Assembly (NCBI GenBank): GCA_002368645.1
Contig: DFEE01000020.1
Coordinates: 60,964-124,963, forward strand
Reading direction: 5' to 3'
Length of the DNA: 64,000 bases
From: Bacteroidales bacterium UBA3810
GTDB lineage: Bacteria > Bacteroidota > Bacteroidia > Bacteroidales > Paludibacteraceae
The translations under genes and the position numbers were made by a program. The stretch's first letter is position 1, and every line of letters starts with the position of its first letter. This document shows positions 1 to 9,423 of the stretch, one piece after another. The notes beneath the pieces were generated by a model. That model saw nothing but the letters and a program-made list of their open reading frames with translations, did no database searches and was not told the DNA's origin.

Positions 1-177
1 AAGTATTGGATGTACGAGACGATTAATGCAGCATTGCTAAATGGTTTTTACCAAAATGCCGAAATGCAAGCCCAAGTGGAGAGTTATGAGAAAGCCGTTT
101 TGGAAAACAAGATATCCAGTTTTATTGCTGCCAAAGAACTATTAGAGCACTATGCCGACAAGCAGAAAAAACAGTAA
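1..177 (+). CDS. meaB: MeaB/ArgK-type GTPase, C-terminal end (partial)
   Basis: The reading frame is open from the first base and ends at TAA 175-177; only the last 58 residues are present. The segment YWMYETINAALLNGFY and the following helix-rich tail resemble the C-terminal dimerisation region of methylmalonyl-CoA mutase-associated GTPases (MeaB/ArgK), which load or protect the cobalamin cofactor of the mutase. No GTPase motif lies inside the window, so the call rests on recalled similarity of the tail. The 3' end overlaps the start of dnaB by 26 bp in another frame, which suggests cotranscription. Confidence 0.6.
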   Translation, partial: KYWMYETINAALLNGFYQNAEMQAQVESYEKAVLENKISSFIAAKELLEHYADKQKKQ

Positions 178-1693
178 AGCGTCTCAGCCGGTAATCAAAG
201 TAGGCGCCAATGAGGCAGGTAAATTGCCACCTCAAGCATTGGAGTTGGAGGAGTCTATCCTCGGTGCTCTGATGATTGAGAAAGATGCCTATATATCGGT
301 CTCCGACCTCATTCGGGCAGAGTCGTTCTATAATGATAAGAACCGACTCATCTTTGAGGCTATCCAGTCTTTAGCGGTAGCAGATCTACCGATTGATGCT
401 TTGACGGTCGTAGAGAAGCTCAAGTCCTTAGGGACATTGGCTCAAGTAGGAGGACCTGTTCATATCAGTGAGTTGACTCGTCGGGTAGCTTCTACGGCGC
501 ACTTGCGTTATCATGCCCAGATTGTGGCGCAAAAAGCGACGGCACGCGATATTATTGCAATGGCCGCTCGAGCGGAAGAGAAAGCCTATGACGAGAGCCA
601 GGATGTTGAAGAATTGATGCAGGAGGTAGAGGGCGCCATTTTTGACATCAGCCAACGGAGTCAAAAACGCGATGTAACGCAAATCAATCCGGTTATTGAG
701 CAGGCATTGGAACGTATCACCAAAGCGAGTCAAAATGACAGTTCAATCAGTGGTATACCCTCCGGTTTTACCGCTCTTGACAAGATAACGAGCGGGTGGC
801 AAAAGAGCGACTTGGTTATCATAGCCGCTCGCCCTGCGATGGGTAAAACCGCCTTCGTTCTATCCATGGCAAAGAATATCGCCGTGAACTACAAGAAAGC
901 CGTAGCGATGTTCAGTTTGGAGATGAGTAATGTACAACTCGTTGAGAGGCTCATGATGAATGTCTGTGAGATAGAGGGTGATAAGATTAAGAACGGCCGT
1001 TTGACCAAGGAAGAATGGTCTCGTATAGAGCACAAGATTGTCGATTTGCAAGACGCGCCCATCTATGTAGATGACACTCCAAGCCTATCTATTTTTGAAT
1101 TGCGCAGTAAAGCCCGTAAGCTCAAACGAGAGCACAATATAGAGCTGATAATCATCGACTATCTTCAATTGATGAACGCCTCCGGAGCATATTTCGGGAG
1201 CCGTCAGGAAGAGATTTCCATCATCAGCCGTAACCTCAAAGCATTGGCGAAGGAGTTGGATATTCCTATCATTGCGTTGAGTCAGTTAAACCGTAATGTA
1301 GAGAGCCGAACAGGTGTAGAAGGTAAGACGCCCCAACTTAGTGACCTGCGTGAGTCAGGCGCCATTGAGCAAGATGCCGATATGGTATGTTTTATCCATC
1401 GGCCGGAATATTACCATCTCTATGCTGACCAGCAGACCGGTAAAGATTTAAGGGGGCTTGGTCAGATTATTATTGCAAAGCACCGTAGCGGTGCTAACGG
1501 CTCAATCTGGCTACGTTTCCGGAGTAAGTTTGCCAAATTCCAAAATGAGAATGAGGAATGGGATGTTAATGAGCTGCAATCAAACCAATATGAGGAGGAA
1601 GTGCCACCAGACGCTATGGAGTCTCATCCAGTTGTCCATTCGGGGATGAACAACATGAACAGTTTCGAAGATAACAGTGAACCCGCCTTTTAG
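152..1693 (+). CDS. dnaB: replicative DNA helicase DnaB
   Basis: A 513-residue replicative helicase that unwinds DNA 5'-3' at the fork as a hexameric ring and recruits primase. The N-terminal DnaB domain (about 25-130, starting PPQALELEESILGALM) is followed by a linker helix region and the RecA-like motor. Walker A is ARPAMGKT (Gly231-Lys232-Thr233). The Walker B/H3 strand IIIDYLQLM covers about 333-341. Later come SQLNR and the DLRESGAIEQDAD motif. The acidic, Asn-rich C-tail is typical for Bacteroidetes. The ATG at 152 overlaps the preceding frame by 26 bp. asnS follows after 28 bp. No intein or insertion is visible. Confidence 0.97.
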   Translation: MPTSRKNSKASQPVIKVGANEAGKLPPQALELEESILGALMIEKDAYISVSDLIRAESFYNDKNRLIFEAIQSLAVADLPIDALTVVEKLKSLGTLAQVGGPVHISELTRRVASTAHLRYHAQIVAQKATARDIIAMAARAEEKAYDESQDVEELMQEVEGAIFDISQRSQKRDVTQINPVIEQALERITKASQNDSSISGIPSGFTALDKITSGWQKSDLVIIAARPAMGKTAFVLSMAKNIAVNYKKAVAMFSLEMSNVQLVERLMMNVCEIEGDKIKNGRLTKEEWSRIEHKIVDLQDAPIYVDDTPSLSIFELRSKARKLKREHNIELIIIDYLQLMNASGAYFGSRQEEISIISRNLKALAKELDIPIIALSQLNRNVESRTGVEGKTPQLSDLRESGAIEQDADMVCFIHRPEYYHLYADQQTGKDLRGLGQIIIAKHRSGANGSIWLRFRSKFAKFQNENEEWDVNELQSNQYEEEVPPDAMESHPVVHSGMNNMNSFEDNSEPAF

Positions 1694-1721
1694 TACTTTT
1701 AGTAAATAATAGAACAAGATA

Positions 1722-3131
1722 ATGAAAAGAACAGTAATTATTGATGCTTTGGCATCGAAAGAGTATGACACTCCTATTCGCGTCTCAGGCTGGGTTAGGT
1801 CCAGACGCGGCAACAAACAGGTCAATTTTATAGCCCTTAACGACGGCTCGACCATCAAAAATATCCAGATAGTAGTGGATCTCAGCAAGTTCACCGAAGA
1901 GGCGCTTAAACCCGTCACAACCGGTTCTTGTATTAATGTAGAAGGTATTTTGGTGAAGAGTCAAGGAGCCGGCCAAGATGTGGAGATTCAGATGACTGAC
2001 TTTCAGGTTTATGGTTCAGCCGATCCTGATCAATATCCGTTGCAAAAGAAAGGTCTGAGTATGGAATACCTTAGAACAATTGCGCACTTGCGCCCGCGCA
2101 CGAACACATTTGGTGCAGTGTTGCGTATCAGGCACAATATGGCAATGGCTATTCATACCTATTTTCATGAGCATGGATATTTCTATTTCCATACTCCGCT
2201 AATCACAGCCAGCGATGCAGAAGGTGCCGGTCAAATGTTCCAGGTAACGACATTGGATTTAGACCGTCTCGCTAAAGGTCAACCGTCTGAAGTGCCGTAT
2301 GATAGAGATTTCTTCGGCAAACCTGCCAATCTGACTGTTAGCGGACAGTTAGAGGGCGAACTCGGTGCGATGGCATTAGGCAAGATTTATACTTTCGGTC
2401 CCACTTTCCGTGCAGAGAACAGCAATACTCCCAGACATTTGGCGGAGTTCTGGATGATTGAACCGGAGATTGCCTTTATGGATAAAGAGGAGTTGATGGA
2501 CTTAGAGGAAGACTTCATCAAGTACTGTGTTCGTTGGGCATTAGAGCATTGCCAAGACGACTTACAGTTCCTTAACCAATTTGTGGATAAGGGGCTCATT
2601 GAGCGTCTCCAAAGTGTAGCTCATACGGAATTTGTCCGCCTACCCTACACAGAAGGTATTGATATTCTGCAGAATGCCATCAAGAACGGTCATAAGTTTG
2701 AGTTCCCCTGCAATTGGGGTGATGACCTCAGCAGCGAGCATGAACGCTACTTGGTAGAGCAACATTTCAAGAAACCTGTTATCATGACCGATTATCCGCT
2801 GGATATCAAAGCGTTCTATATGAAGCAGAATCAGCCGGACGAGGCAGGTCGCAGAACGGTTCAAGGAACGGATGTGCTCTTCCCGCAGATAGGTGAAATC
2901 ATCGGTGGCTCTGTCCGCGAAGAGAGCTATGATAAGTTATTGATAGAGATGGATCGTCGCAAGATGGATCCCGCCAAGTATAAATGGTATCTTGACACCC
3001 GTCGTTTCGGTGCGGCGCCTCATGCCGGCTTTGGATTAGGATTTGAGAGGCTTATGCTCTTTGTCACCGGTATGCAAAATATCCGTGATGTCATCCCCTT
3101 CCCGAGGACACCGAAAAGTGCTGAATTTTAA
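1722..3131 (+). CDS. asnS: asparaginyl-tRNA synthetase
   Basis: A 469-residue class IIb aminoacyl-tRNA synthetase that charges tRNA-Asn with asparagine in the cytoplasm. It has an N-terminal OB-fold anticodon-binding domain (about 10-115, [19 protein letters not shown]) followed by the catalytic core. Motif 2 is [19 protein letters not shown] (FRAE about 229-232) and motif 3 is GLGFERL (about 438-444). The length matches the family (about 465). The [12 protein letters not shown] context fits AsnRS rather than AspRS. The start ATG lies 28 bp after dnaB. Presence of a dedicated AsnRS means asparagine need not be made on the tRNA by GatCAB. Confidence 0.96.
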   Translation: MKRTVIIDALASKEYDTPIRVSGWVRSRRGNKQVNFIALNDGSTIKNIQIVVDLSKFTEEALKPVTTGSCINVEGILVKSQGAGQDVEIQMTDFQVYGSADPDQYPLQKKGLSMEYLRTIAHLRPRTNTFGAVLRIRHNMAMAIHTYFHEHGYFYFHTPLITASDAEGAGQMFQVTTLDLDRLAKGQPSEVPYDRDFFGKPANLTVSGQLEGELGAMALGKIYTFGPTFRAENSNTPRHLAEFWMIEPEIAFMDKEELMDLEEDFIKYCVRWALEHCQDDLQFLNQFVDKGLIERLQSVAHTEFVRLPYTEGIDILQNAIKNGHKFEFPCNWGDDLSSEHERYLVEQHFKKPVIMTDYPLDIKAFYMKQNQPDEAGRRTVQGTDVLFPQIGEIIGGSVREESYDKLLIEMDRRKMDPAKYKWYLDTRRFGAAPHAGFGLGFERLMLFVTGMQNIRDVIPFPRTPKSAEF

Positions 3132-3173
3132 TAGATACAAAATAAATAATTATTAACTAAAAAAACTAACATC

Positions 3174-6100
3174 ATGAAAAGAGTGTTACTACCGTTGTTA
3201 GTGCTGATTGGTTCCCTATCCCTTGAAGCGCAAACAACGCTGACAGGAACAATCCTTGACGATGCCGGCAATCCGTTAGTTGGCGCTACGGTGAGTTTGG
3301 CCAATCAGGGTTTTTCGACCACAACGAATGAATCCGGTGCATTTACATTCCTCTATCTCGAGGCAGGTGATGAGGAAGTGCTGATAGATGCAGACGGGTT
3401 TGTGCCGGGTATCGAATTGGTTCAGTTGCAAAGCAACGAGACGCATCAAATGGATGCAGTGCGCATGCAGCGCGACATTGCCAAAGAAGCTCAAGATGAG
3501 GTTATCCTTAATCTGTCAGAAGCCGATTTGAACGATGACGAAGGTAAATCCCAAGCGCAAGCAAGCACCAGCAGTGCTTCCACGGATGTGTTCAACAACA
3601 CTACCAGTTTCGCATGGTCCACAGCCCGTTACCGCAAAAGAGGCTATGAGCAGCCTTTTGAGACGTACTACATCAATGGACTTAACTTCAATACCGCCGA
3701 AAGAGGAAACTTCAATTTCGGAGCTATGGGTGGTCTGAACGATGCCAGTCGCTACCGCGAAGTAGTCAACCCCTATGAAGCCAATAACTTCGGTTTCGGA
3801 GATATCAGTACGGCGACGAACTACCTGATGTACGCTTCCAATTATGCGCAAGGATGGAAAGTAAGTGCCGCCGGAACGAACCGCAACTACAAGGCTGCCG
3901 TACGTGCGACTTATGCCTCAGGTCCTATCAAGAACGGTTGGTCGTTTGTTGGGCAAGTAGCCTTCCGGTTCAGCCCTTATATTGACAATAAAGGCATAAT
4001 CGGCGAAGGTATTCAGTACTATAGTTTAGGTTATTTCCTCGCAGCCGAGAAGAAGTGGGACAATGGTAATCGTTTCGCTTTCACGACTTTTGGAGCTCCC
4101 ACCCTTCGGGGACAAAGCGGCGCAGTAACCCAAGAGGTATATGACCTGACCGGTACCATCAATTATAACCCTTATTGGGGCTACCAAAACGGACAAGTAC
4201 GCAACAGCCGCAATGTCAAGACCTTTGACCCGACGGCAATCCTCAATTATGACCTCAAGATTGATGAAGACAATATCATCAAATTTGCGCTCGGTTACCA
4301 CTATAATTTCTATAGCAACAGCGCCTTGACGTTCTTTAATGCTCCAGATCCTCGTCCGGACTACTACCGTAATCTGCCGAGTTTCTTATGGGACGGACAA
4401 CTATCTAACCCTTACACGCAGGATAAGTCCATGTACAAGGAGAAAGATGGCAATGGCAATACCTTTAACCATCAGTTGTACGACATGCACCATCCTACAT
4501 CCGAAGGTAGTACCTCTTTCTATAACCACTTCCCATACGGTAACTTCATTGGTGCCAGTTTGAATAACGTTTACCTTGGCGAAGGATTTACCGGTGCTGA
4601 CGGTTACGTCATCGGTCCTTCTGTTGACCAAGCCTCCTATAATGACCTCGTTCATCGCTGGCAGACTCGCGACCCCAACTCAACTCAAATCAATTGGGAT
4701 AACCTCTATGCTGCCAACTATGCCAATAATATCACCGACCCTACCGGTTCAGCTAAATATATGATTGAGCGTAGGCACAATGATCTTCAAGAAGCCGCAG
4801 CCAATATCCTCTACCAAAATACCCAATTCAAGAACCTCAAGATGACATTGGGTCTGGAAGGTAAGTACAGCAACGGCATTCACTACAAGAGCGCAGAAGA
4901 CCTGCTCGGTGGTAATCAGTGGATTGATGTTGATCCCTTTGCAGACCGTGATATCAAGGACTTAGGTACCAATGTGGGATTGTCCCAAACGGAGATTGCT
5001 CTGGTGCGTGAAAACGATATTATGAACGGCAACAAAGTTATTCGCACCAACGACAAGTTCGGTTATGACTACCGCATGCACATGGGAACAGCTAAATTAT
5101 GGTTCCAGAACGAATGGACATGGACAGAGTGGGATCTCTATTATGCAGTACAAGCGACCTTCAGTTCCATGCAGCGCACAACAAATATGCTCAATGGTCG
5201 TGCATGGTACTTGGCAGAATTTGTGAACCCCGATGAAGCCGGAAAGTATGTCGGCTACAAACATGCCAATGCACAAGGTGTTATTCTACCTACAAATCCA
5301 TCTAATTACACCTTAGTCGGTAATGCGCACTACTTCGTAGATCCCGCTGCTAAAATCGGTGCAACCTATAAAATCAATGGTCGTAACCATATCAAGCTTA
5401 ACGCCATGGCAATGACTAAGGCACCGCTTGCGCGCGATGCTTATATAAGCCAGCGCGTACACGACCGCGTTGCTGATAATATCTATGTACACGATAACGC
5501 CCGCAACCTGGCAGACTTCTATGCTGCCAGCCAAAAGGTTGTTGGTGGCGACCTGACCTATGAGTTCAATTATCCCATTGTTAGAGGTCGTATCACAGCT
5601 TACTACACGCAGTTCTGGAACGGTACGGAGCTGAACGGCTACTACGATGATGAGGCTCGCACCTTTGTAAATCAAGCCATTACAGGCATCAACAAACGCC
5701 ATATGGGTATTGAAGCAGCAGCAGCCATTAAGTTGGGCAATTACTTCACCTTGACGCCGGTTGTAGCCGTAGGTGACTATCGTTATGTATCCAACGCCTA
5801 CTCTATTACCTCTGCTGAAAATGGTATGGCTCTCGGCGAAAACAAACTCACCGGTGAGAACATCTATGAGGTTCGCGACTCCGTGCTGATGAGAGGTCTC
5901 CGAGTCAGCAATGGTCCGCAAGTCAATACTTCATTGAAACTCAGTTTCTTCCATCCCAAGATGTGGTTCGCTGATATTACTGTCAGCTATTACGACTGGA
6001 ATTTTCTCGATTTTGCGCCCTCACGTCGCATGAAAGGTCTCTTCACCGGTACCCGTGCTGATGGTTCAACCGTCAATGGCTGGTACGGCGAAAATACCTA

Positions 6101-6545
6101 CACCAACGCTATTCAAACGACCGATGGAGCTCCCGCTATTCAATCGGATAACGGAGGTTATCCCACCAACGCGGTCATGGATGCCAATGGCGTTCCCGTG
6201 CTAAAATATCCGTTCAATCTGATGAGTGACCAAGAAAGTTTGGTAGCCGGCAATGTATGGAACAGATTCATTATCGACCTCAGTGTAGGTAAACTCATTT
6301 ACCTCAAGAACAGACAATCATTGAGTATCAACCTCTCTGTCACCAATGTGACCAATAACACGCAGTTCAAGACCGGCGGATACCAACAGGCACGTCTCCC
6401 GCGCGCGACGCTGCAAGGAACAATCTTTAATACCAAAAAAGGTACACAACAGTCTGTCATCACTGCTAATCCATGGAAGTTCCCCTCTAAGTATTACTAT
6501 GCTTGGGGTGCTAACTTCTACTTGACAATCACCTATAAGTTCTAA
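3174..6545 (+). CDS. TonB-dependent receptor with carboxypeptidase-like N-terminal domain
   Basis: A 1123-residue outer-membrane beta-barrel receptor. A Sec signal peptide (about 1-20, ending SLEAQ) precedes a carboxypeptidase-regulatory-like beta-sandwich (about 21-95, GTILDDAGNPLVGATVSL). A Gly/Asn/aromatic-rich barrel follows and ends in the aromatic strand YLTITYKF. A classical TonB plug is hard to see between about 95 and 200; the segment around 145-215 may be a divergent plug. The substrate is not evident: this is not a SusC pair, since the next gene is not SusD. It is followed after 12 bp by a DUF5689 lipoprotein, a pairing I recall for this receptor type in Bacteroidales. Confidence 0.85.
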   Translation: MKRVLLPLLVLIGSLSLEAQTTLTGTILDDAGNPLVGATVSLANQGFSTTTNESGAFTFLYLEAGDEEVLIDADGFVPGIELVQLQSNETHQMDAVRMQRDIAKEAQDEVILNLSEADLNDDEGKSQAQASTSSASTDVFNNTTSFAWSTARYRKRGYEQPFETYYINGLNFNTAERGNFNFGAMGGLNDASRYREVVNPYEANNFGFGDISTATNYLMYASNYAQGWKVSAAGTNRNYKAAVRATYASGPIKNGWSFVGQVAFRFSPYIDNKGIIGEGIQYYSLGYFLAAEKKWDNGNRFAFTTFGAPTLRGQSGAVTQEVYDLTGTINYNPYWGYQNGQVRNSRNVKTFDPTAILNYDLKIDEDNIIKFALGYHYNFYSNSALTFFNAPDPRPDYYRNLPSFLWDGQLSNPYTQDKSMYKEKDGNGNTFNHQLYDMHHPTSEGSTSFYNHFPYGNFIGASLNNVYLGEGFTGADGYVIGPSVDQASYNDLVHRWQTRDPNSTQINWDNLYAANYANNITDPTGSAKYMIERRHNDLQEAAANILYQNTQFKNLKMTLGLEGKYSNGIHYKSAEDLLGGNQWIDVDPFADRDIKDLGTNVGLSQTEIALVRENDIMNGNKVIRTNDKFGYDYRMHMGTAKLWFQNEWTWTEWDLYYAVQATFSSMQRTTNMLNGRAWYLAEFVNPDEAGKYVGYKHANAQGVILPTNPSNYTLVGNAHYFVDPAAKIGATYKINGRNHIKLNAMAMTKAPLARDAYISQRVHDRVADNIYVHDNARNLADFYAASQKVVGGDLTYEFNYPIVRGRITAYYTQFWNGTELNGYYDDEARTFVNQAITGINKRHMGIEAAAAIKLGNYFTLTPVVAVGDYRYVSNAYSITSAENGMALGENKLTGENIYEVRDSVLMRGLRVSNGPQVNTSLKLSFFHPKMWFADITVSYYDWNFLDFAPSRRMKGLFTGTRADGSTVNGWYGENTYTNAIQTTDGAPAIQSDNGGYPTNAVMDANGVPVLKYPFNLMSDQESLVAGNVWNRFIIDLSVGKLIYLKNRQSLSINLSVTNVTNNTQFKTGGYQQARLPRATLQGTIFNTKKGTQQSVITANPWKFPSKYYYAWGANFYLTITYKF

Positions 6546-6550
6546 GGAGG
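6544..6550 (+). promoter_or_regulatory. strong Shine-Dalgarno of the DUF5689 gene
   Basis: AAGGAGG overlaps the receptor's TAA and sits 7 bp before the ATG at 6558. Good Shine-Dalgarno sequences are uncommon in Bacteroidetes, so this one supports the start and suggests high expression or coupling. Confidence 0.6.
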
Positions 6551-6557
6551 CTAAATT

Positions 6558-7865
6558 ATGAAGACAACTAAATTATATGCAGCCTTCGCTGCAATGGTAA
6601 CTCTCGTGCTGGTATCCTGCACCCCCAATCCCGTAGCGGAGGAGGATTTGTTTAACAAAACGACAGCGGATTATATCCAAGAGGGTGATACGCTTTGGCA
6701 CCTCAATGACTTTGTGGCGCGTTTTATGACCGAGTATGGTGATGCTGAATACCGAGGCAAATATCGTACCCGTACCGAGATTACTGCCAATGGCAAACTC
6801 ATGTATCTCTTCTCTATCGACAAACTGCCGGTAGATGGTCCCGGACATTGGATTCAAGGACGCGTTATTACCGATGACTATGGTGGAAACTTCTATAAAT
6901 CGCTTATTATTCAAGAGATTGTTAATGGCGAGCAACAGACCTTACGTCTCTCAGTGGATGTCGGTTCTGCTTCAGGTCTCTACCAATTAGGACAAATGGT
7001 ACTTATTCGCGTCAATGGTTTGGCCATAGGTCGTTATGCGAACCAACCCCAACTTTGTGTGCCAAGTTACAACGATAATGTTTATGCGCAACACGCAGAC
7101 CAGAAAGTCGGTTGGGCACCCGGACGTATCTCTGCTCCGAGATTCAAGGAAGTATGCCACCTTATCGGACGCCCCGATCCTTCACAAATCAAATATGACA
7201 CCATCAACGATGCCCAATTTGAGCAAATTATCCATCATGACTGGGCCGCTAAGACCTTGAAGTCCGGAAAAGTGGACGGATATGATTATACGGCTGTTCA
7301 TCAAGAAGATGCACTGCTCTTAGGTCGCGCTTTAGACGGACGCCTCGTACGCATGGTCAATATGCATTGCACCCAAGAGTACGATAACTATGGCTTACCC
7401 GTTATATGCAACAGGTATAGCGTAGCTGCTGCTGACACCACTACTGCCGGTAATCCGCAACGCGATAAATATGCATGCTGCTTCGGTCCGACTACCGAAG
7501 GTGTCGGTTTCCCGCAAGGTCGCTATTTTGCAACGGCAGCAGACCCCGGACCTTCTGTAGGCGATGACGGTATTGATACACGCCGTATCATCACCGTATC
7601 CACCTCCGAGTATGCCAAATATGCTTACTACTACCTGCCCGAAAGCGATTATGTAGGTACTGTTACCGGTATTTTGAGCATGTATTGCGATAACGGCAGT
7701 TATGCCTGCTCACCATCCGACTGGGCCATTACTCCACGAAACGTCATGGTGCCCTCCAATAACTGCCTTATTGACGATATCTGCCTCTATAAGAATGGTG
7801 TGGAGACAATTGATAATAAATGGATTCCCGTTGAATGGTCAGCTGAAGAGGATCAAGACGAATAA
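6558..7865 (+). CDS. DUF5689 domain lipoprotein
   Basis: A 435-residue surface or periplasmic lipoprotein. The signal peptide ends in the lipobox LVSC with lipidated Cys21. The region about 35-190 (EYRGKYRTRTEITANGKLMY, then RVNGLAIGRY) matches my memory of DUF5689, an OB-fold-like domain found beside TonB receptors. The C-terminal half contains several Cys residues and no motif I recognise. A strong Shine-Dalgarno AAGGAGG (6544-6550) overlaps the receptor stop codon, so the two are probably translated together. The function is likely ligand capture for the receptor, which is an inference from context. Confidence 0.75.
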   Translation: MKTTKLYAAFAAMVTLVLVSCTPNPVAEEDLFNKTTADYIQEGDTLWHLNDFVARFMTEYGDAEYRGKYRTRTEITANGKLMYLFSIDKLPVDGPGHWIQGRVITDDYGGNFYKSLIIQEIVNGEQQTLRLSVDVGSASGLYQLGQMVLIRVNGLAIGRYANQPQLCVPSYNDNVYAQHADQKVGWAPGRISAPRFKEVCHLIGRPDPSQIKYDTINDAQFEQIIHHDWAAKTLKSGKVDGYDYTAVHQEDALLLGRALDGRLVRMVNMHCTQEYDNYGLPVICNRYSVAAADTTTAGNPQRDKYACCFGPTTEGVGFPQGRYFATAADPGPSVGDDGIDTRRIITVSTSEYAKYAYYYLPESDYVGTVTGILSMYCDNGSYACSPSDWAITPRNVMVPSNNCLIDDICLYKNGVETIDNKWIPVEWSAEEDQDE

Positions 7866-7870
7866 CAATA

Positions 7871-8362
7871 ATGACATGGCTTGATGCTATAGTATTACTG
7901 CCGCTACTGATTGGATTGGTGTTAGGCTTAACCCGTGGCGTTGTCACGGAGGTTTTCACCATTCTATCAGTTGTAGGCGGTGTTATCGGTGCCCGAATAT
8001 GGGCAGCACCCTTCTCTCAATGGATGCAACAGCAAGTTAGTTGGGCGCCCTCCATCTGCGATGTTATCGGCTATGCCCTACTCTTCTTAGCAATCGCAAT
8101 AGCACTCTCAATCGTAGGGCGATTGCTCTCTAAACTACTGAAAGCAATTCGTTTGGGCATCGTCAATCGCCTTTTAGGCGGCCTCTTCGGGGCTTGCAAA
8201 TGGGGATTGATTGTACTGCTACTGGTATTTTGCTTCAATAAATTGGATTCGCAGTTCGGTATCCTCAAAGCGGACATAAAAAAGAACTCCGTTGTTTACA
8301 ACGAAGCTATCACACTTTCGCAGCAATGCCTAACTGCTATTCAAGTTCAGATAACGGAATAG
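7871..8362 (+). CDS. CvpA family membrane protein
   Basis: A 163-residue inner-membrane protein with about four hydrophobic segments (around 4-26, 27-45, 60-82, 100-125). The N-terminus WLDAIVLLPLLIGLVLGLTR and the Gly-rich second helix are typical of the CvpA/colicin V production family. The molecular role of the family is poorly defined; links to envelope homeostasis are known in other bacteria. It starts 5 bp after the DUF5689 gene. Its last 26 bp overlap the 3' end of folK on the other strand, a convergent coding overlap. Confidence 0.8.
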   Translation: MTWLDAIVLLPLLIGLVLGLTRGVVTEVFTILSVVGGVIGARIWAAPFSQWMQQQVSWAPSICDVIGYALLFLAIAIALSIVGRLLSKLLKAIRLGIVNRLLGGLFGACKWGLIVLLLVFCFNKLDSQFGILKADIKKNSVVYNEAITLSQQCLTAIQVQITE

Positions 8363-8804
8363 TCACAAACTCCCGCTGCCGATACAGCGGATGAGGAATA
8401 GTTAAGGTGGGAGATGTCATTTGGATGTCTCCCATTTTGATGATATCTATATCAATTGGTCGGTCTTCATAATGTTTCCCCTCTTGCAAGTTTCCGCGGC
8501 TATCGTCACCGGTCAGTATTGCAGCCGTCGGAGGAGCAACCTCTGCGTAAGCGATGCGCCGACGCCCCAACTCACGCTCTATCTCTTGCGTGATAGTTAA
8601 CACCTCGTAAGGGTCTAACGCAGTCTCAAACGAGGCACAGATATTGCAGAACTCATGTTCAGAGACATATCCCCAGGACGGACTATAGTAGAAAGAGGAC
8701 CGCTTTAGCAGCCCTCCTATGCGTTCTGACAATAGTTCTACCGCCTTATTGATAGTTGCTTCCCTATCGCCTAAATTGCTTCCTAAGGATAGATATAGAG
8801 TCAT
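8337..8804 (-). CDS. folK: HPPK, 2-amino-4-hydroxy-6-hydroxymethyldihydropteridine diphosphokinase
   Basis: A folate-pathway enzyme that transfers pyrophosphate from ATP to 6-hydroxymethyl-dihydropterin. It has the N-terminal LYLSLGSNLGDRE motif, the middle EIERELGR stretch and the metal-binding DRPIDIDII. The ATG at 8804 shares its A with the TGA of the upstream gene (TGATG), the typical coupling arrangement; a TTG one codon earlier (8807) is also possible. Length is 155 residues, normal for HPPK. An acidic insert (TGDDSRGNLQEGKHYED) sits just before the DRPIDIDII motif. Confidence 0.93.
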   Translation of the reverse strand: MTLYLSLGSNLGDREATINKAVELLSERIGGLLKRSSFYYSPSWGYVSEHEFCNICASFETALDPYEVLTITQEIERELGRRRIAYAEVAPPTAAILTGDDSRGNLQEGKHYEDRPIDIDIIKMGDIQMTSPTLTIPHPLYRQREFVTIPLSELE

Positions 8805-9280
8805 CAAATCGGTCTGGTCTTATGAGGAATAGATAACCGTGTTTCGTTATAACATTCACGGCATAGATTAAGCCGTTCTCGTGTGCAAGTTATCTTCATG
8901 CCGAAATAGACATCTCTGCCACAACAAGGACAGTGGAACGGCTCCGACTCCTTGTAGGGCAATTTCTCTACGCACTTCGCCAATTTCTCCATCACGGCTG
9001 CCTTGTTCGCCTCACGCTGTTTTTTTGCCTCTTCAGTATCGGGCACTTCTTTCGCGCGCAACTCAGCCGCTTCCGCAGCTACAGCTTTAACAACATTCTT
9101 CGTCGTCTGAACTTGCTTCGCCTCCGTTACAAGGAAAGCTTTAGGCATCCGCCCCATCAACTCCTTATCACGAGTCCAATCGGAAAAATGCACTTTCTCG
9201 TAGTGCTTCTGCACTGCAATACCTGATAACGGAAGTTTAACACCACATTTGCGGCAATAATAAATCGGGTTCTCTGCCAT
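8804..9280 (-). CDS. zinc-ribbon protein of unknown function
   Basis: A 158-residue protein with an N-terminal zinc knuckle (YYCRKCGVKL...H..KVH, CxxC plus HxxxxH) and a C-terminal CPCCGRDVYF...CRECY pair of CxxC motifs. Between them lies a charged, probably helical stretch rich in Lys, Glu and Ala. The ATG at 9280 (MAENPIYYC) is preferred over an upstream start at 9313, because the upstream 11 codons overlap the promoter. The gene is coupled to folK by TGATG. A role in transcription or RNA binding is possible, but I do not recognise the family. Confidence 0.7.
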   Translation of the reverse strand: MAENPIYYCRKCGVKLPLSGIAVQKHYEKVHFSDWTRDKELMGRMPKAFLVTEAKQVQTTKNVVKAVAAEAAELRAKEVPDTEEAKKQREANKAAVMEKLAKCVEKLPYKESEPFHCPCCGRDVYFGMKITCTRERLNLCRECYNETRLSIPHKTRPI

Positions 9281-9302
9281 GGTACATAAATTTACTCGTG
9301 CA

Positions 9303-9334
9303 CAAAAGTACAAAAAAAAATTGAATTGCGCAAA
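9303..9334 (-). promoter_or_regulatory. promoter of the zinc-ribbon/folK operon
   Basis: On the minus strand, TTTG (9334-9331) lies 20 bp before TACTTTTG (9310-9303), matching the Bacteroidetes TTTG/TAnnTTTG promoter. The start codon at 9280 follows by about 22 bp. Confidence 0.75.
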
Positions 9335-9368
9335 AAAAAGTGTATTTTTTTAACAAACTGCACTATTA

Positions 9369-9400
9369 TTTGCATATATCGACAATTATTACTACTTTTG
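9369..9400 (+). promoter_or_regulatory. promoter of the esterase lipoprotein
   Basis: TTTG (9369-9372), 20 bp, TACTTTTG (9393-9400), followed by the ATG at 9424. The -33 box is extended as TTTGCATATATC, the same extension seen at 10552. Confidence 0.75.
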
Positions 9401-9423
9401 TAGCATAAAATGAAGAATTAAGT

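Noticed and set aside
5313..5921. 202-codon minus-strand frame inside the TonB receptor
   Set aside because: Fully inside a well-supported coding region, with no promoter or recognisable motif.
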